64,000 nt of DNA from Oscarella lobularis (GCF_947507565.1 NC_089182.1:3410001-3474000), one strand, 5' to 3'; counted from the stretch's first letter, positions 46,901 through 61,067 are shown. Program-made: numbers and translations. Notes: a model not told the origin generated them from the sequence alone.

Positions 46901-48136
46901 CATAAAAAAGTGAGCATTCGTCTCAACTTACCAAAAGAGCCGCTATCACGAGCAACAATTGGAGCAAGAAGAGGAGAGAGAAGTGCAAAAACAGTTGCCA
47001 CTCGTCGTCATCTTTCAGCAGACAGACGACCGTGGACAGGACAAAGTTGGACGTCAGGACTTTCGCTTCAGAGTGTCGCCGTCGACTCGCCGTCACGTCA
47101 ATTCAATGACGACGATGACGACGACGAAACCGAACTTCATCCTCTTTCTCCCGTCCAACAACAAGAAAAAGAGGAGCGAAGACAACAGGGGGCCCCGCCT
47201 CCACCGCCGTCATTAGTTTATACAAATGACAACGACGAGTCGAATGTAGCGGCGGCGGCGGCGACGGCGACGACAACCAACGGCTTCCTTAGTCCTCCTC
47301 CGTTGCACACTCCCTACAAAGAACGATGTCAATCGGCTATATCGCGAGGACAAGACTTTTCTCACATGTTCAGTCCACCAACTATTATAAATGTTGACGT
47401 CGATCCGGATGACGACGACGACGGCGGCGAAAATTCGACGAAACGTCGCGTCGAAGTTTACATGGACGGTCCGTATGGAACTCCGTCTGGACACATATTT
47501 CAAGCTGAACATGCCGTCTTGATTGGAGCCGGAATTGGTGTGACGCCATTTGCGTCGATTCTTCAAAGTATCATCACTCGTTATCGTCAAGCGAAACAAC
47601 GTTGTCCCAAGTGCAATCATGCCTTTAGTGGCGATATTCCGTCGTCTGTAATGAGATTGAAAAAGGTTGATTTCTATTGGATTAATAGAGATCAACATTC
47701 TTTTGAATGGTTTGTCAGTCTTCTAAGTCAATTAGAAATCGAACAAATGGAACAAGACGGCACGTTCGATCGCTTTCTCGAAATGCACATGCACATGACG
47801 TCAGCTCTCAAAAAAACTGACATGAAAGCAATTGGACTTCAAATGGCCCTCGATCTCATTCACAAAAAGGAGAAACGCGATCTCATTACTGGACTAAAAA
47901 CGAGAACAGAGGCGGGGCGTCCCGACTGGAATAAGGTATATATACTCATTAATTAATTAATTAATTAATTAACTATTTATTTAATTAATTAATTAATTGT
48001 AGGTGTTTGAAACTATTGATCGAGACAAGAGAGGAAAAGTGACCGTCTTTTTCTGCGGATCACCGGCTCTCAGTCGAACTTTGAAAAGTAAATGCGACCA
48101 ATTCGGATTCGAATTTAGAAAAGAAAACTTTTGATC
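43189..48136 (+). CDS. NOX5: NADPH oxidase 5-type (NOX5) with expanded EF-hand region
   Basis: Calcium-regulated superoxide-producing flavocytochrome. The N-terminus has three related EF-hand modules: QKAVQWFRTNF..LFDTDHSGWVSLQEL, KKIVKWFEQQF..LVDLDGSGKITFNEL and AKWLSWFEQQF..LFDKDGNGSISLQEL. Two more EF-hands follow (YDVDGNGCIEPQEL, EDADGSGAISFEEL). The heme domain starts at SAANWLRP and includes the histidine helices FHKAVGILIAIYSIGHCLAH and FEVFYWSHMLFAFWYILLIL. FAD site: YEWHPFTISSCPEQ. NADPH sites: MDGPYGTPSGHIF, GAGIGVTPFASIL and FFCGSPALSR. It ends FEFRKENF. A loop of about 130 residues rich in Asp, Pro, Ala and Ser separates the FAD part from the NADPH part. Introns at 43.9 and 44.6 kb hold CCG- and GCC-rich tracts. 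Confidence 0.94.
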
Positions 48137-48388
48137 GATGATATATAGATTCTATTATAATTGAACGTGTATTATTTTTTCGTAACGAGCAGAAGTCGTG
48201 CAGTTCGCGAGTCCTCTAACCTAATAAACGTCCTATCGCTCATTACTAGCGCTTTAGCTCACCTTTTCGAATAGCCACTGACTGTGAGAAGTTGTGTAGG
48301 TACTCTCTCGCAGCGAGAACATGGACAGAACAAAAGAACGAGCCATGCTACATTCCTACGGCGGCGAAAGCTAAAGTACGCTAACATC

Positions 48389-49819
48389 ATGAGCGCCGAC
48401 CAACCTATTGTGATTGATGACGACGACGACGACGACGACTGTATCATTATATCCAGTGACGATAGCGATAGCGATAGCGACATTGCAATTGTTGATGTCG
48501 ACGTCTCCGCGGCTGCAGCGACAAATCGAATCGTGTCAGTGGAGGCAGCTAGCAAAGATTCCGCCGTCGCCGCCGTCGCCGCCGTCGCCGCCGCCGTCGC
48601 CGCCGTCGCCGCGTCCAACGCAAAGACGGGCGTTTCTGCAGCTGCTGAGGCTCTCCCTGTAGCATCGTCGGTGTTAGAAGTAAAAAAAGAGGAGGAGGGG
48701 GGTTCAGTCACAAGGACTACTCCTAAGAATTGGCCCAATAAGCACTTGTATCCGCCAAATTTCTATGTTCACGATTCGAGAAGAAGATCAGCTGCTGCTT
48801 CCTCACTAATGAAAAACCGCCACATTGAGTCTGCCGTGGCTAATCAATGGAAGGAGTCGGAAGATGATTGTGGCATTGACTTCCTTCGTCGATTTTTGTC
48901 AGAACATTTTTGTCCAACAAAAAAGACTCTAGAAGATATAATGAAGTGGATGGCTGGAGCAGCTACAGAATCTCTCGAAGCCTCTTACTCTTCTTATGAA
49001 TTCATGAGGAGATGTCACAGCATTCATGATCTATCGAAATTAATCTGTGGAAAAAATGCGGCAAGAAATCTTATGCAATTACTCACAATAATAAGCAGAA
49101 ATGCTACGTCTCAAACCTTTCTTCCTCTTCATCTTATGCTTTGTATTTTGGAAGAAAAGAGAGACGTGAAATTGCATTGTCCTCCCAGAGATGAAGCAAA
49201 GGAACTTTCGTGTTCTCTCTTGAAAGGAGCCGCTCAAACTGAAGAAGGCAACTACGTCTTTCTATTCAGTGAACTGTTGAGACTGTTTTGTGCTTGCAGC
49301 AGCAGTCACGTGAATGGAATTTGGGGAGGAAAAACGTTTCAAGAAATTGTCGTCGATTCGGCAAGCGATTTTTACGGGGAATTAGATTCGGAAGATAGAG
49401 CAATGGCATCCATCGAATACGTCACGCATCATCCGACACGAGCTCTGCTAATCGATAGAATATTATCAGAAAACTTTTCCCGGATCGATCGTAGTAGCAT
49501 TGATGATGATGACGAAATAGTTCGACTTGCAGCAATGAAGGTGGGTTTTCCAAAGCTCTTCAATCTGCATTTTCATCGTCTTGCAGTCGAGGACAAAAAT
49601 GAAGCCAAATTGATTCATTTATTGGTGTTTCTGTTTCAAAGTCTTCTTTTGATTTCTGAAAGAGACAAGTTGCCAAGTTTAGGTGATGTGAGACAAAAGA
49701 TGGACATTCTAAGGGTACGTCAAGGGAAGCGGCGATCTACTGACTCGTCGACGACGTCGTCTTGTAATCTGGTTCGAATTAATATGATGGAAATCCTTGC
49801 TTTGACTCACTGTATCTAG
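48389..49819 (+). CDS. SUMO-interacting-motif protein, possible SIMC1/SLF2 relative
   Basis: 476 residues in one exon. The ATG at 48389 is chosen because the open frame upstream to 48284 lacks an ATG. The N-terminus has three likely SUMO-interacting motifs, each hydrophobic and followed by acids: PIVIDDDDDDDD, CIIISSDDSDSDSD and IAIVDVDV. An Ala/Val-rich low-complexity stretch follows (GCC/GTC repeats at 48565-48620). The C-terminal 330 residues are helical (WPNKHLYPPNFYVHDSRRR, FLPLHLMLCILEEKRDVKLH). SIM arrays plus an all-helical C-domain resemble SIMC1/SLF2, which recruit SMC5/6. I could not confirm this from memory, so treat the family as tentative. Confidence 0.55.
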   Translation: MSADQPIVIDDDDDDDDCIIISSDDSDSDSDIAIVDVDVSAAAATNRIVSVEAASKDSAVAAVAAVAAAVAAVAASNAKTGVSAAAEALPVASSVLEVKKEEEGGSVTRTTPKNWPNKHLYPPNFYVHDSRRRSAAASSLMKNRHIESAVANQWKESEDDCGIDFLRRFLSEHFCPTKKTLEDIMKWMAGAATESLEASYSSYEFMRRCHSIHDLSKLICGKNAARNLMQLLTIISRNATSQTFLPLHLMLCILEEKRDVKLHCPPRDEAKELSCSLLKGAAQTEEGNYVFLFSELLRLFCACSSSHVNGIWGGKTFQEIVVDSASDFYGELDSEDRAMASIEYVTHHPTRALLIDRILSENFSRIDRSSIDDDDEIVRLAAMKVGFPKLFNLHFHRLAVEDKNEAKLIHLLVFLFQSLLLISERDKLPSLGDVRQKMDILRVRQGKRRSTDSSTTSSCNLVRINMMEILALTHCI

Positions 49820-49882
49820 TTGAAATATAAGAAAATAAAATGAGGGTTTCGCGCGCCGCAGAACGCACGCTAACTCGTTACG

Positions 49883-51408
49883 ATGGATCTTCTTTCGTAC
49901 GTCGAAGCACTTCCATCGGCCGTGCTAGATCATTTGTACGGCAATCCGTGGGCGTGCATGGGAATATTTCGTTCGTTGCCTTACCTTTCGCGAATCTACA
50001 TCATGCGCACGCTTTTCGCCGAACAAGAGATCCCAGACAGCGTTATTGCAGCGTGGCCCACGTCGCAAGGTCGCAGGTAATAAGAAAGACGACGAAGGAA
50101 TGAAGAAACGATCGTTTGTTTGTAGCGAACACGAACGAGCTCTCGTTCAATTACAACGTCTTCGAATTTGGAACGAAGAAACGCTTCCAGGCGGTCGAAC
50201 GTCGATGACACTCAATGAAACGTTTCGTTCTAACTTACGAAAGGCTTTGAGCGGCGCTAGCGAGAGCGCTGGCGGCAATTGGGGCCCCTTTTCTGTTCCA
50301 TCGGCACCGCCCACGCAAGGAAGCGATCGACACGTACGGGACATTGCCTTCTTAGATAAATACGCTAAAGAACGATGGGAATCCGTTCTTCACTATATGG
50401 TTGCAAGTCCTGGAGCGGCGGCGGCTGTCAGTCGTGACGTTGTCATTCTCTTGCATCGTGCTGCTTTAATTGTATTGAAAGAAAATTCGGCTAGTCAACC
50501 TTCTATTACTCCAGCTGGATTTCAATTTCTTCTTTTGGATTCGGCTAGTCAAGTGTGGAGTCTTTTGCTCAATTACATGGATTCTAATAAAGTACATTGG
50601 TAATTGATTAATTATTTAATTAATACTTAATTATTTTTTTTAGTCTCAACTTTCTGATTTGGCTGAGATTCTCGAATTTCTTCTTCAACTCAGTCTAACG
50701 ACGCTAGGAAACGATTACACGACAGAAGGATTGTCTCAAGTTCAATTGACATTTCTGCAACATTTACGAGAAATTGGACTCGTCTATCAAAGAAAAAGAA
50801 AATCAAAACGATTTTATCCAACTCGACTTGGCGTGAAATTTCTCATGGCAACAGCGATAAATGAAGAAAATGGAGGTGATGATTTGGATGAGGAGGAGAA
50901 ACAGCCACAACAACACGATCGTTTTTTGGTTGCAGAAACGAATTATCGCGTTTACGCTTATACGGAATCAGCTCTTCAAATTGCACTTGTAGCACTCTTT
51001 TGTGACATGCAATATCGTCTTCCTGGCTTAGCTTGTGGCATTATTACGCGAGAGAGTATTGGACAAGCGCTTGTCAATGGAATTACGTCAAAACAAATTG
51101 TGAATTTTTTACGCACGAGGGCTCATCCCGAAATGATTCGTAGACGTCGACGGAATAATTTGCCTATTGTTCCGTCGGCTCTGACCGATCAAATACGATT
51201 GTGGGAATTGGAAAGAGATCGTTTACGATTTTCTCAAGGTGTCTTATATAATCAATTTTTAACGGCTCACGATTTTCAATTGCTTCGCGATTATGCGTCG
51301 GATTTGGGCGTTCTTTTGTGGGAACACGCTCAAAAGCGATACGTTGTTGTGACGAAAGAGGGTCACAATCAAGTGAAGCAGTTTTGGAGAAGACAGAAAA
51401 GTGACTGA
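49883..51408 (+). CDS. GTF2H4: TFIIH subunit p52 (GTF2H4)
   Basis: Core TFIIH subunit that anchors the XPB ATPase in transcription and nucleotide excision repair. Exons: 49883-50076, 50126-50591, 50644-51408. Family signatures: [167 protein letters not shown] and the end [11 protein letters not shown]. The size is close to human p52. Intron phases all agree. Confidence 0.97.
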
Positions 51409-51450
51409 CTGAGGGATTTATCAACTTCTTTTTTTCCTTGTTATGTGTAA

Positions 51451-54400
51451 TTACATTGTCAATGCGTCGTCTGACGTCAAGTGATAGGTCAGTTCGCTCA
51501 TTTGAAACGGTTTGTGGCAAATTTCCGAATTCGCAAACCAATCTAAGGCGGTGAATGTCTTGACGCTTTCAATTGTTTCAAGTCGTTCCTTTTCAAAATC
51601 AAAGTCAAAGTCAAAGTCAAAGGGCCCCCAGTACTATACTATGTATAGAATACAATACTTACCTGTTCTCTTTCTTCGTCACCCCATACCACATCTGGAA
51701 GGTCGGAATACTGGACGATGGGATAGATGCATTCGATGAGAATTCGACGAAAAAGTCGTTTGATGTCTTCCACGTTTCTCTGTAATTTATTTTAGAACCT
51801 CCACATTCTCGCAGAGTTGTGAGCGCTTGCCTTTTGAGATCGTTTCAAAGCTTTGTGCTCTTCCTTCCATTTTTCCTAAATTAATTATAGTCTAAGGAGG
51901 AGGGTTTCTTTTTTTTAGAAGTACTCTAAGGACATCCATGATGTCAGGATAGTTGACGCTTTGAAGAAGAATGCTTAGAATTGGACTACAGATAGGTCCT
52001 AGAATAGCATTAATTAATTAATTAATTAATTAATTAATTAATGACATGATAATTAATTCTTTTACTGGCATCTTGTTCGTTGGGACGATCTCGTAGAAGT
52101 TCGTCAGCCATAATATAACGTGAATAGGAAAGAAATGGCAAGTAGCTTACTGGAGCAATGAGAATGTGTGGCAAAGTGCTGAAAGTCCATCATAGATGTG
52201 CTGTAATTAAGTAAGAGGTCGATTTTCTTCTCTTACTTGCACACTTCCAAAACATTTCGCTTCAAATGTTGCAACTTGACATAAAGTTTTGGCGTCCGAT
52301 TTCCGCGGAAAAAGTTGGATCGTCTCTTTGTACTTGAATTGTGACTACCTACAAGTACATGTAAAAACTAATCTATCTCAATTTTCCTTTGTTCGTACTT
52401 GATTGGCTCCGGCCTGCACCTCTGCCGCCGCCGCCGCCAGTCGTTGCTGAGACGGATGCTGTTGCTGTCGCCGCCGCCGCCGCCGCCGCTATTCGTGCCC
52501 CTGCCCCTCCCGGATTGAGCTCAATTCCGCTTTCATATGGTGTTCCACCGTGAACGGGGAGCTCTACCGTTCTAAGGAAGGAGATGTACTTGACTTTGTG
52601 ATCTATCTTTCTTACCTATTGACAACCGGTCTCCCGCCAGACTCAAATAGATGAAGGCTAGCCCATCCGCATGACATTTCTCCTCTTTCACCGGTGTCCT
52701 TGGAGCAAAAACAAGCATAGCACAGACAGAGTCGACTCTGTTACACTAGCTTACTACCTTTTTCTCATACGTAAAGCAGAGTTCAAATAGAATCACTATT
52801 GACAATGGTAATAGGGTTTAGAGTGATTGATTCATTGTACTTATGTCTGTGCTCATTGTATCAATTCTTGCTACGCAATCGGCATCATATGCTGTCGACG
52901 GATATCCTTGTTGCACCTAACTCAAATACTTCTTAAATAATCCATATTTGAAAATAGGTGTACCTTTGGTGAAAACTTCCACGTTTGAATGTCTTTTGAA
53001 AGGCACACGGCACGTACGGTGTGAACGTTGCTCAGCACTTTGTTTCGATTGAATAGTGCAATGCGTACATGACGACTGAGCACAGTCAATCCTAAGAAGA
53101 ATGAGATATCTATCAGTATCATAAGGTAGGGATCATCAACTTGGGTTTGGGTGTTCATGTACCACTGGCTGGAGTTAGACTAGGAATGTAGTTGGCAGCG
53201 AGAAGAGAAAAAGCTCGCGTTACAGCAACAGGAGAAGAGCGAAGCTAAAATCACTATTAGTCTATAGTGTATGTGAGAGTGATTTAGGAGGGGTAATTAC
53301 TTTATTCGTTGCGTGATCCCAATGAAGATCTCGAAATGACAAATGAGATTTACTTAATTTTGGAGTAAGCCACGACGAAAGAGAATAGTCGGAACCTTCT
53401 ATATATGGTATATGTGTAAATATAAAAGCTACCCCCCTTACTTATACCTTCTCCAATGAGTGGTCCAAGCGTGGACGATCGAAATCCACTTGGAACGGCG
53501 CCCATTTGACGAAGTACGCTTGCAAGACTCGGCTGACGTCACACAGCAATTGTGAAGAATGGGACGTCGATGTAAATTCATTGTCTCTTACTTACTTGAA
53601 CCATTGATGATTTCAATTTGTCCCACAACGCATTCGATCTCAAGAAAGATGTACGTGTATTATTCGATTGGAAAATGATCAAATATGGAGTTTTACCTCG
53701 ATGACGATGGTTGAACAGCTTCTGCCGTCTTAGCTGACGTAGGGAAGTGCAATGAACGCGCGTGGGAAAAAAACCTTACTATACAAGATTACCTCCTCTT
53801 TTACTGGAATGTTTTTGTCTCTTTCTTTCTATCACCTATTGTAGAGAAGATGATGATAGGGTAATCGGGTAATTGTGTGTGAGACGAACTCGAATATAAT
53901 TGCTTGGAATCATTCCCTGTTCGCCACGCTCATTTTCGGCGAGCCACCAACCATCGTCTCGACTGTTGTCAATTATGTAGAGCAACTCGCCGATTTGAAA
54001 ACATAAATCTCCTTCCTGCTCTGAAACGAAGTCAGCAAGACATTCAGCCTCATCAAAAACCTTAATTAATTAATTAATTAATTAATTAAACAAATAAAAA
54101 ATCAATAAGATTACCTTTTCGTTTTCAACGTCTTCTCCTTGAGAATCTTCTTCTTCTTCTTCTTCTTCTTCTTCGTCATCATCATCTTCAAAATAGGTCT
54201 CGTCATCGTCTCCAGTTAGCACACTTTCCTCTTCTCCTTTCTCTATTGGATTAGGTGGTAGCATCATCTCATTTGTTTCTTGTTCGATTGTTGAAGAAGG
54301 TTGTGTTGACGTCTTGAGAAAAGTTTGAACAATTTCGTGCAATTTATTGAGTCTTTTAATTTCTTGACGTTTTCTATCGCTAAAGTCGGCAAGAGGAGTG

Positions 54401-54757
54401 GGATCGTCATCCTAGAGACGATTTAGGGTTAGTGAATTTAAAATTTCGATTTTTCACTTGTGTCAATCGATAGACTCGTTCTAATTGAACGTTAATCGCT
54501 TCGTCCACTTCTACGCATCTAGACGACGACGAAAAGTCGTCGTAGTGCATAAAAGACTCGTTTTTGTCTTTTTACCGAGCAAGAAAGGCGTCGTTTCCCT
54601 TTCCTACTTTCATCAGGTCGTCGTACTGTTCATTGAGCTCGCCCACCTTCGTAGAGGCGTCATATATACTCTTTAGACAATCGATTTGTCTCACAGCATG
54701 CGAAAGAGCGTCTCCTTGAGCCTGTTCGACGACTATAACGCTTCTTTTACGCGACAT
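51451..54757 (-). CDS. NPHP1: Nephrocystin-1 (NPHP1)
   Basis: Ciliary transition-zone scaffold. The start at 54757 reads [20 protein letters not shown] and opens a coiled coil. A Glu/Asp-rich block ([20 protein letters not shown]) precedes an SH3 domain: [51 protein letters not shown]. The nephrocystin homology part includes [20 protein letters not shown] and [20 protein letters not shown], close to vertebrate NPHP1. A Gly/Ala run encoded by GCC repeats (52420-52500) interrupts this region. It ends [15 protein letters not shown]. About 15 short introns; many borders were read only approximately. An X-box-like site lies 6 bases upstream of the start. Confidence 0.9.
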
Positions 54758-54762
54758 CTCCC

Positions 54763-54776
54763 CTTCCCTTGGCAAC
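54763..54776 (+). promoter_or_regulatory. X-box-like site upstream of NPHP1
   Basis: CTTCCCTTGGCAAC keeps the right half-site of the X-box (GGCAAC) and the spacing, but its first base departs from consensus. Position, next to a ciliary gene start, supports it. Confidence 0.4.
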
Positions 54777-54840
54777 TTTAGCGCACGCGCTAAACGCAAA
54801 TATATAATTTACTCTTCTAGATTCGATATGCATTGTCGTT

Positions 54841-57095
<2,255 letters not shown>

Positions 57096-57601
57096 GGACG
57101 ACGTTCCAAAGAGACAAGACGAGCTGGCGACGGCCTAAAAGGTCCTCCGAACGCCACAGAGAATTCACAGAGCTTACAAGTGGAACGCGCGCTAAAAAAT
57201 CGTCAAAAGGACCATAGATAAAACAGGGATACTAGTATCCCCCAGAGTATCCCTGGATAAAATAAAATAAGAGGCCTCACCATGATAAACGTTTTACCGA
57301 TAGTATTCAAATAGACTACTGGGCGCGTACACCACATAATAACCAAGCCCCAAATTAATATAACTAGATAATGATGGCCTTTTGTGAGCCATCATTTGAT
57401 CCCCGAACACCCTCAGCACGCTATCTAAAAATTCCTATTGGGATAACCGAGATATACCACTCACTCTAATGAGCGCTCCTGATTGGCTCGCAATCACGTG
57501 CCATTATATAATGTAGTTTACCCGCGACTGTCCCGTGTGCTGGGTACGTCTAGTCGTGACTCGTGATTGTCGTCTCTCTGAGTTATCTGGAACTGTAAAA
57601 T
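57096..57601. other. intergenic region membralin/NmrA-like
   Basis: Contains a perfect 16-bp palindrome GGGATACTAGTATCCC (57226-57241) and a hairpin AATGATGGC..GCCATCATT (57370-57396), whose stem matches the hairpin after DNAI3 near 10157. GCGCGCTAA lies near 57188, just upstream of membralin. Confidence 0.55.
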
Positions 57602-58495
57602 ATGGCTCTAAATCGTACGATTGCTGTAATTGGAGCAACGGGCACCGTTGGCTCTGCCACAGTGAAAACTCTCTCCGCCAATTACGCCGATCAACTGAAG
57701 ATCGTCGCAGGCGTACGTGACCCCGGAAAAGCGCAATCCCTCTCAAGCCTTCCAGGGGTTAGCGTTGTCGAAGCGAACATGAACAAATCCGACGAGCTAG
57801 CCATAACTTTGAAGAACGTTGACTATGCCTTCATAGTGACGCCATCAACCGAAGATCGTGCGCTGCTCGTTGAAGCAGCCACCGAAGCGGCGAGAAAAGC
57901 AGGCGTAAAATTCGCGCTTGTTGTCAGCGTTACCACGGCTGACCTGTCAGACACGATCTTTGGAAAGCAGTTCTCTCTTCTCGAGGGAAGCGTTTCTAAA
58001 GTCGGAATAGCGCACTGCTTCCTGCGTCTTCCCATGTTCATCGATAACAATGCGGTTGTCAATCGTGAGGGCATTCGAGAGAAAGGCCTCTACATTGGAC
58101 CGCTCGATCCAGATAAGTACTGCACCACGGCGACGGTCGCTAACATTGCGGAGGCCGCTGCCGCTATATTGGCCGACCCTTTGAAACACTACGGAAAAAC
58201 GTACAACCTCGTTAGCAACCACTACACTCACAATCAGCTGGCATCCTACTTCGCCGAAGCTCTCGACAAGGAAGTCAAGTATTTCCGTATGTCTTACGAA
58301 GACGCTATGAAAGGCTTTGCACAATTTGGATTTCCTGAGTGGCAAGCGAACGGCATATTGGAGCTGTTTAGGCTTATTGACGCCGGGTCTCCAGCTACCA
58401 ACGTTGCCGATCGCAATGATTATGAGAGGATTACAGGCCAAAAGCCTACGTCGGCTAAAGAGTGGGTGCAGCAGAACGTTGGCGTTTTCCAATAA
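57602..58495 (+). CDS. NmrA-like NAD(P)-binding atypical SDR
   Basis: 297 residues, single exon. The dinucleotide-binding loop is IAVIGATGTVGSATVKTL, followed by a NADP-type arginine in VAGVRDPGKA. LKNVDYAFIVTPSTEDRALL and GVKFALVVSVTTADLSDTIF are the next Rossmann strands. The C-terminal part (YNLVSNHYTHNQLASYFAEA and NGILELFRLIDAGSPATNVA) is typical of NmrA/QOR2-like proteins. Members act as redox sensors or quinone reductases; the substrate here is unknown. The lack of introns and bacterial-like similarity could mean transfer or a retrocopy. Confidence 0.8.
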   Translation: MALNRTIAVIGATGTVGSATVKTLSANYADQLKIVAGVRDPGKAQSLSSLPGVSVVEANMNKSDELAITLKNVDYAFIVTPSTEDRALLVEAATEAARKAGVKFALVVSVTTADLSDTIFGKQFSLLEGSVSKVGIAHCFLRLPMFIDNNAVVNREGIREKGLYIGPLDPDKYCTTATVANIAEAAAAILADPLKHYGKTYNLVSNHYTHNQLASYFAEALDKEVKYFRMSYEDAMKGFAQFGFPEWQANGILELFRLIDAGSPATNVADRNDYERITGQKPTSAKEWVQQNVGVFQ

Positions 58496-58532
58496 ACCGG
58501 CTTGCTGACCATTGACTGCTTTTTTCTTCCGC

Positions 58533-58586
58533 TTGTTTGTTTGTTTGTTTGTTTGTTTGTTTGTTTGTTTGTTTGTTTGTTTGTTT
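58533..58586. repeat. GTTT microsatellite
   Basis: About 13 uninterrupted GTTT units just downstream of the NmrA-like gene. Confidence 0.92.
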
Positions 58587-58860
58587 TTCTGTTTGCATGT
58601 ACTGTTTTCTGTACCTTATTGTCATTCCATTCTGTTTCTTTCTCAGTCGGCCTTCATGTACGTGTACCCGGTATATACTGTATGCGTGAAGGGTCGATAA
58701 CGCATATGAAGGCAAAACATGCGATACTCACATTAGGAGGCATCGCTGGGAGACAAGAGCTGCTGCAACAAAAGGAGGTAAACATGAAAACGCGCGCGGA
58801 CAACCACAAAAACAATCAGCAACGGAAATCGCCATAAACCTCGCCGCCTCCTGAAGCGCA

Positions 58861-61067
58861 TTAGAGCTCGTCGTGGCCCACGTGCGGATCGACAAAGTCG
58901 TTTTCAGGAACGGAGAAATTCAATTCCGGGCATTCACCCTTAATGTTGCGACAGACCAAATCTTGAAGAGTCCAGTCGGTGTTAGCCATCTGCCAACCAA
59001 TTTTGCCTCCGAAAGTAGCTGGTCTCCACCACGTCGGCGAGAAGAGAGCGTCGCTAAAAATGCCCTGCATAGCGCACGTTACACCCAAATGACTCCACGT
59101 TTCACTAAAAAGTCCTCCGGGAACTTTCTTCCGCTCTTCCAAAATTATTCCTGGGTAAAATTCGACAGCGTCGATGTCGCCGTACATTTCCTTTGCTAAT
59201 TTCGCCAACTCCGTTTCCCCAGTCAGCTCTTCGAAGCTAGAGTACGGTTTAAATCCGAGCAGCTCTCGATAACGATTCAGAGGCTGGACCCGCATAAAAC
59301 GCATTTTTTCAAGAACGCCCTTTGCCACTTCCTGCGCTTCCTTCCCGAAATTTCTGCGTGTAGGGTGGCCGCAGATCTGCTTAGCAACAGAGCCAAAAAA
59401 CGTTCCTAGTCCGTGTTTCAAAAGAGGCTTTACATGTAGAGTAACATCCTCAGCTGGGTAATCAGTATCGCCAAATCTATAAATATCCGGGAGAATAGGA
59501 TGCCAGTGATAGACTAAATTAAATTCGGCTGAAATTCTGTTTGATCCGAATGGCATTCCTGTGCCGTGCATCAAAGTGGGATCAAAGACAAATTTAAAAT
59601 AACCGCCGCCAAGCTGTACAACGTACTCGTTAACGGTGATGCGAATCTGCGTGACAACGTTAATCATACGAGCCGTCTGATAGAGCTGTTCGTCGTCCCA
59701 GCCCGGATGATCTTTTTTCAAAAGACCGACAACGCGATTATGCTCTCTTAGCCAAATAGTCGAGAAGGCCAAGAGGCCAGGGAACAATCCATAGAAAGGA
59801 TGACCGAGAGCAAAGCTTTTGTTTACTGGCACGTCAACTGGACTAACCATTTTAATTGGCACTTCCTCTAAGTAAGGAGGCCATTCCTCTCCGTCGATAA
59901 TCTACGAAGAAGAAATTTTGAAATCGAAATCTTATTATTTAGGTTAATTAATTATATAACCTGAGATTTCATTCTTCCGTCCTGAAACGTTCTAAGCGCC
60001 GCCTGCCTTTCGAGTGTGTCACCGTAGATATGCGACATGTCCGCATGATGCCCGGACCACGTCAAACCCGGATTGTCGCCATGAAGAGTTTTGAGAAATT
60101 GATGAGAAAAGTGCTGACCCCAGACAGGCAAAAGCAGACTGCTTCTATGCGGATCAGGCTTGAACTTGTCTCGCTTGAAAAGTTTTTCAACAATTTCGTC
60201 GATAGATGGTAGTACTTTAGATCCCTTTGATCCAACCACTGTAGGGCAGTTCTTGGGAACTGGTGGAAGTAGAAGAGCAAAATATGACGTGTTGTCATTC
60301 ATGGGGACAGACTTGTACTCAGCCAACGTAGTCCACTGCGGCGGTTGAAGTCCAACTTCCATTCCTTTCCCAATTACCAGACGCTGCAGTGTATCTCTCA
60401 GAAATTTTACGTTATTAATCACAAACCATAGTGGGTAAACTGATCCTCTTAGCCAATCAATAAATTCCATTGAAGGTTTGAATAAACCCGAAAACCACGT
60501 TCCCCATGAAGCTAAAATAGAACAAACATACATATTCTGGTGCCAGCATGAATTTAGACGGTTAATTGAAAAGTCCTCTCTCCCATTATTGGGCCTGCCC
60601 GCCCGAAAGCTAGTAGCACGGACTTACGTGACTGTGTGTGGGGGGGAGTGTGGAAGTTACGTACGCGTGCCCCGTTTAGCATGAATTATGGTAAGCGGCA
60701 CGTGATACCAAGGCCGAGGAGAAGCACTATTATACATGTACTGCGCAGGGCAAATAATCAATAGGACGCGCCTCTTGCCCAAGCTGGCGCTAATTAGCAG
60801 GAAATGTCGCACCTGTTTCGCAGTAGGCTCCGTAGTAGCCGGTCGTTTCGCAGTCGCAAAAGAAATTCTTGTCAGACTTGGAGTCTTCTATGCAGACGCC
60901 GCCATGATGGCACGGTAACGAGCAGCATGGACTATAGGCTGAAACAGAAGGTACCGATCGACTGTATATTACTGCTGACGACGGTTAAATATACCGCTAT
61001 CGGCAGGAGAAAAGGAAAGGAACGTAAACGCAACGCAGAGAGACACGAGGAGACCAGCGTTACTCAT
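58861..61067 (-). CDS. PTGS: Cyclooxygenase / prostaglandin G/H synthase
   Basis: Heme dioxygenase-peroxidase of the ER lumen that forms prostaglandin H2 from C20 fatty acids. Exon 1 (61067 down) is a signal peptide ([20 protein letters not shown]). Exon 2 is an EGF domain ([31 protein letters not shown]). Exon 3 (60511-59963) has a membrane-binding region and [19 protein letters not shown], the distal histidine in [12 protein letters not shown]. Exon 4 (59901-58861) has [20 protein letters not shown], the catalytic Tyr and proximal His in [22 protein letters not shown] and [13 protein letters not shown]. The position of the aspirin serine reads GVTCAMQG, so Ser530 looks replaced by Ala. The protein ends HDEL, an ER-retention signal. 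Confidence 0.93.

Noticed and set aside
48284-48388. N-terminal extension of the SIM protein
   Set aside because: It begins at GTG without an ATG; the first ATG at 48389 gives the motif-rich N-terminus.
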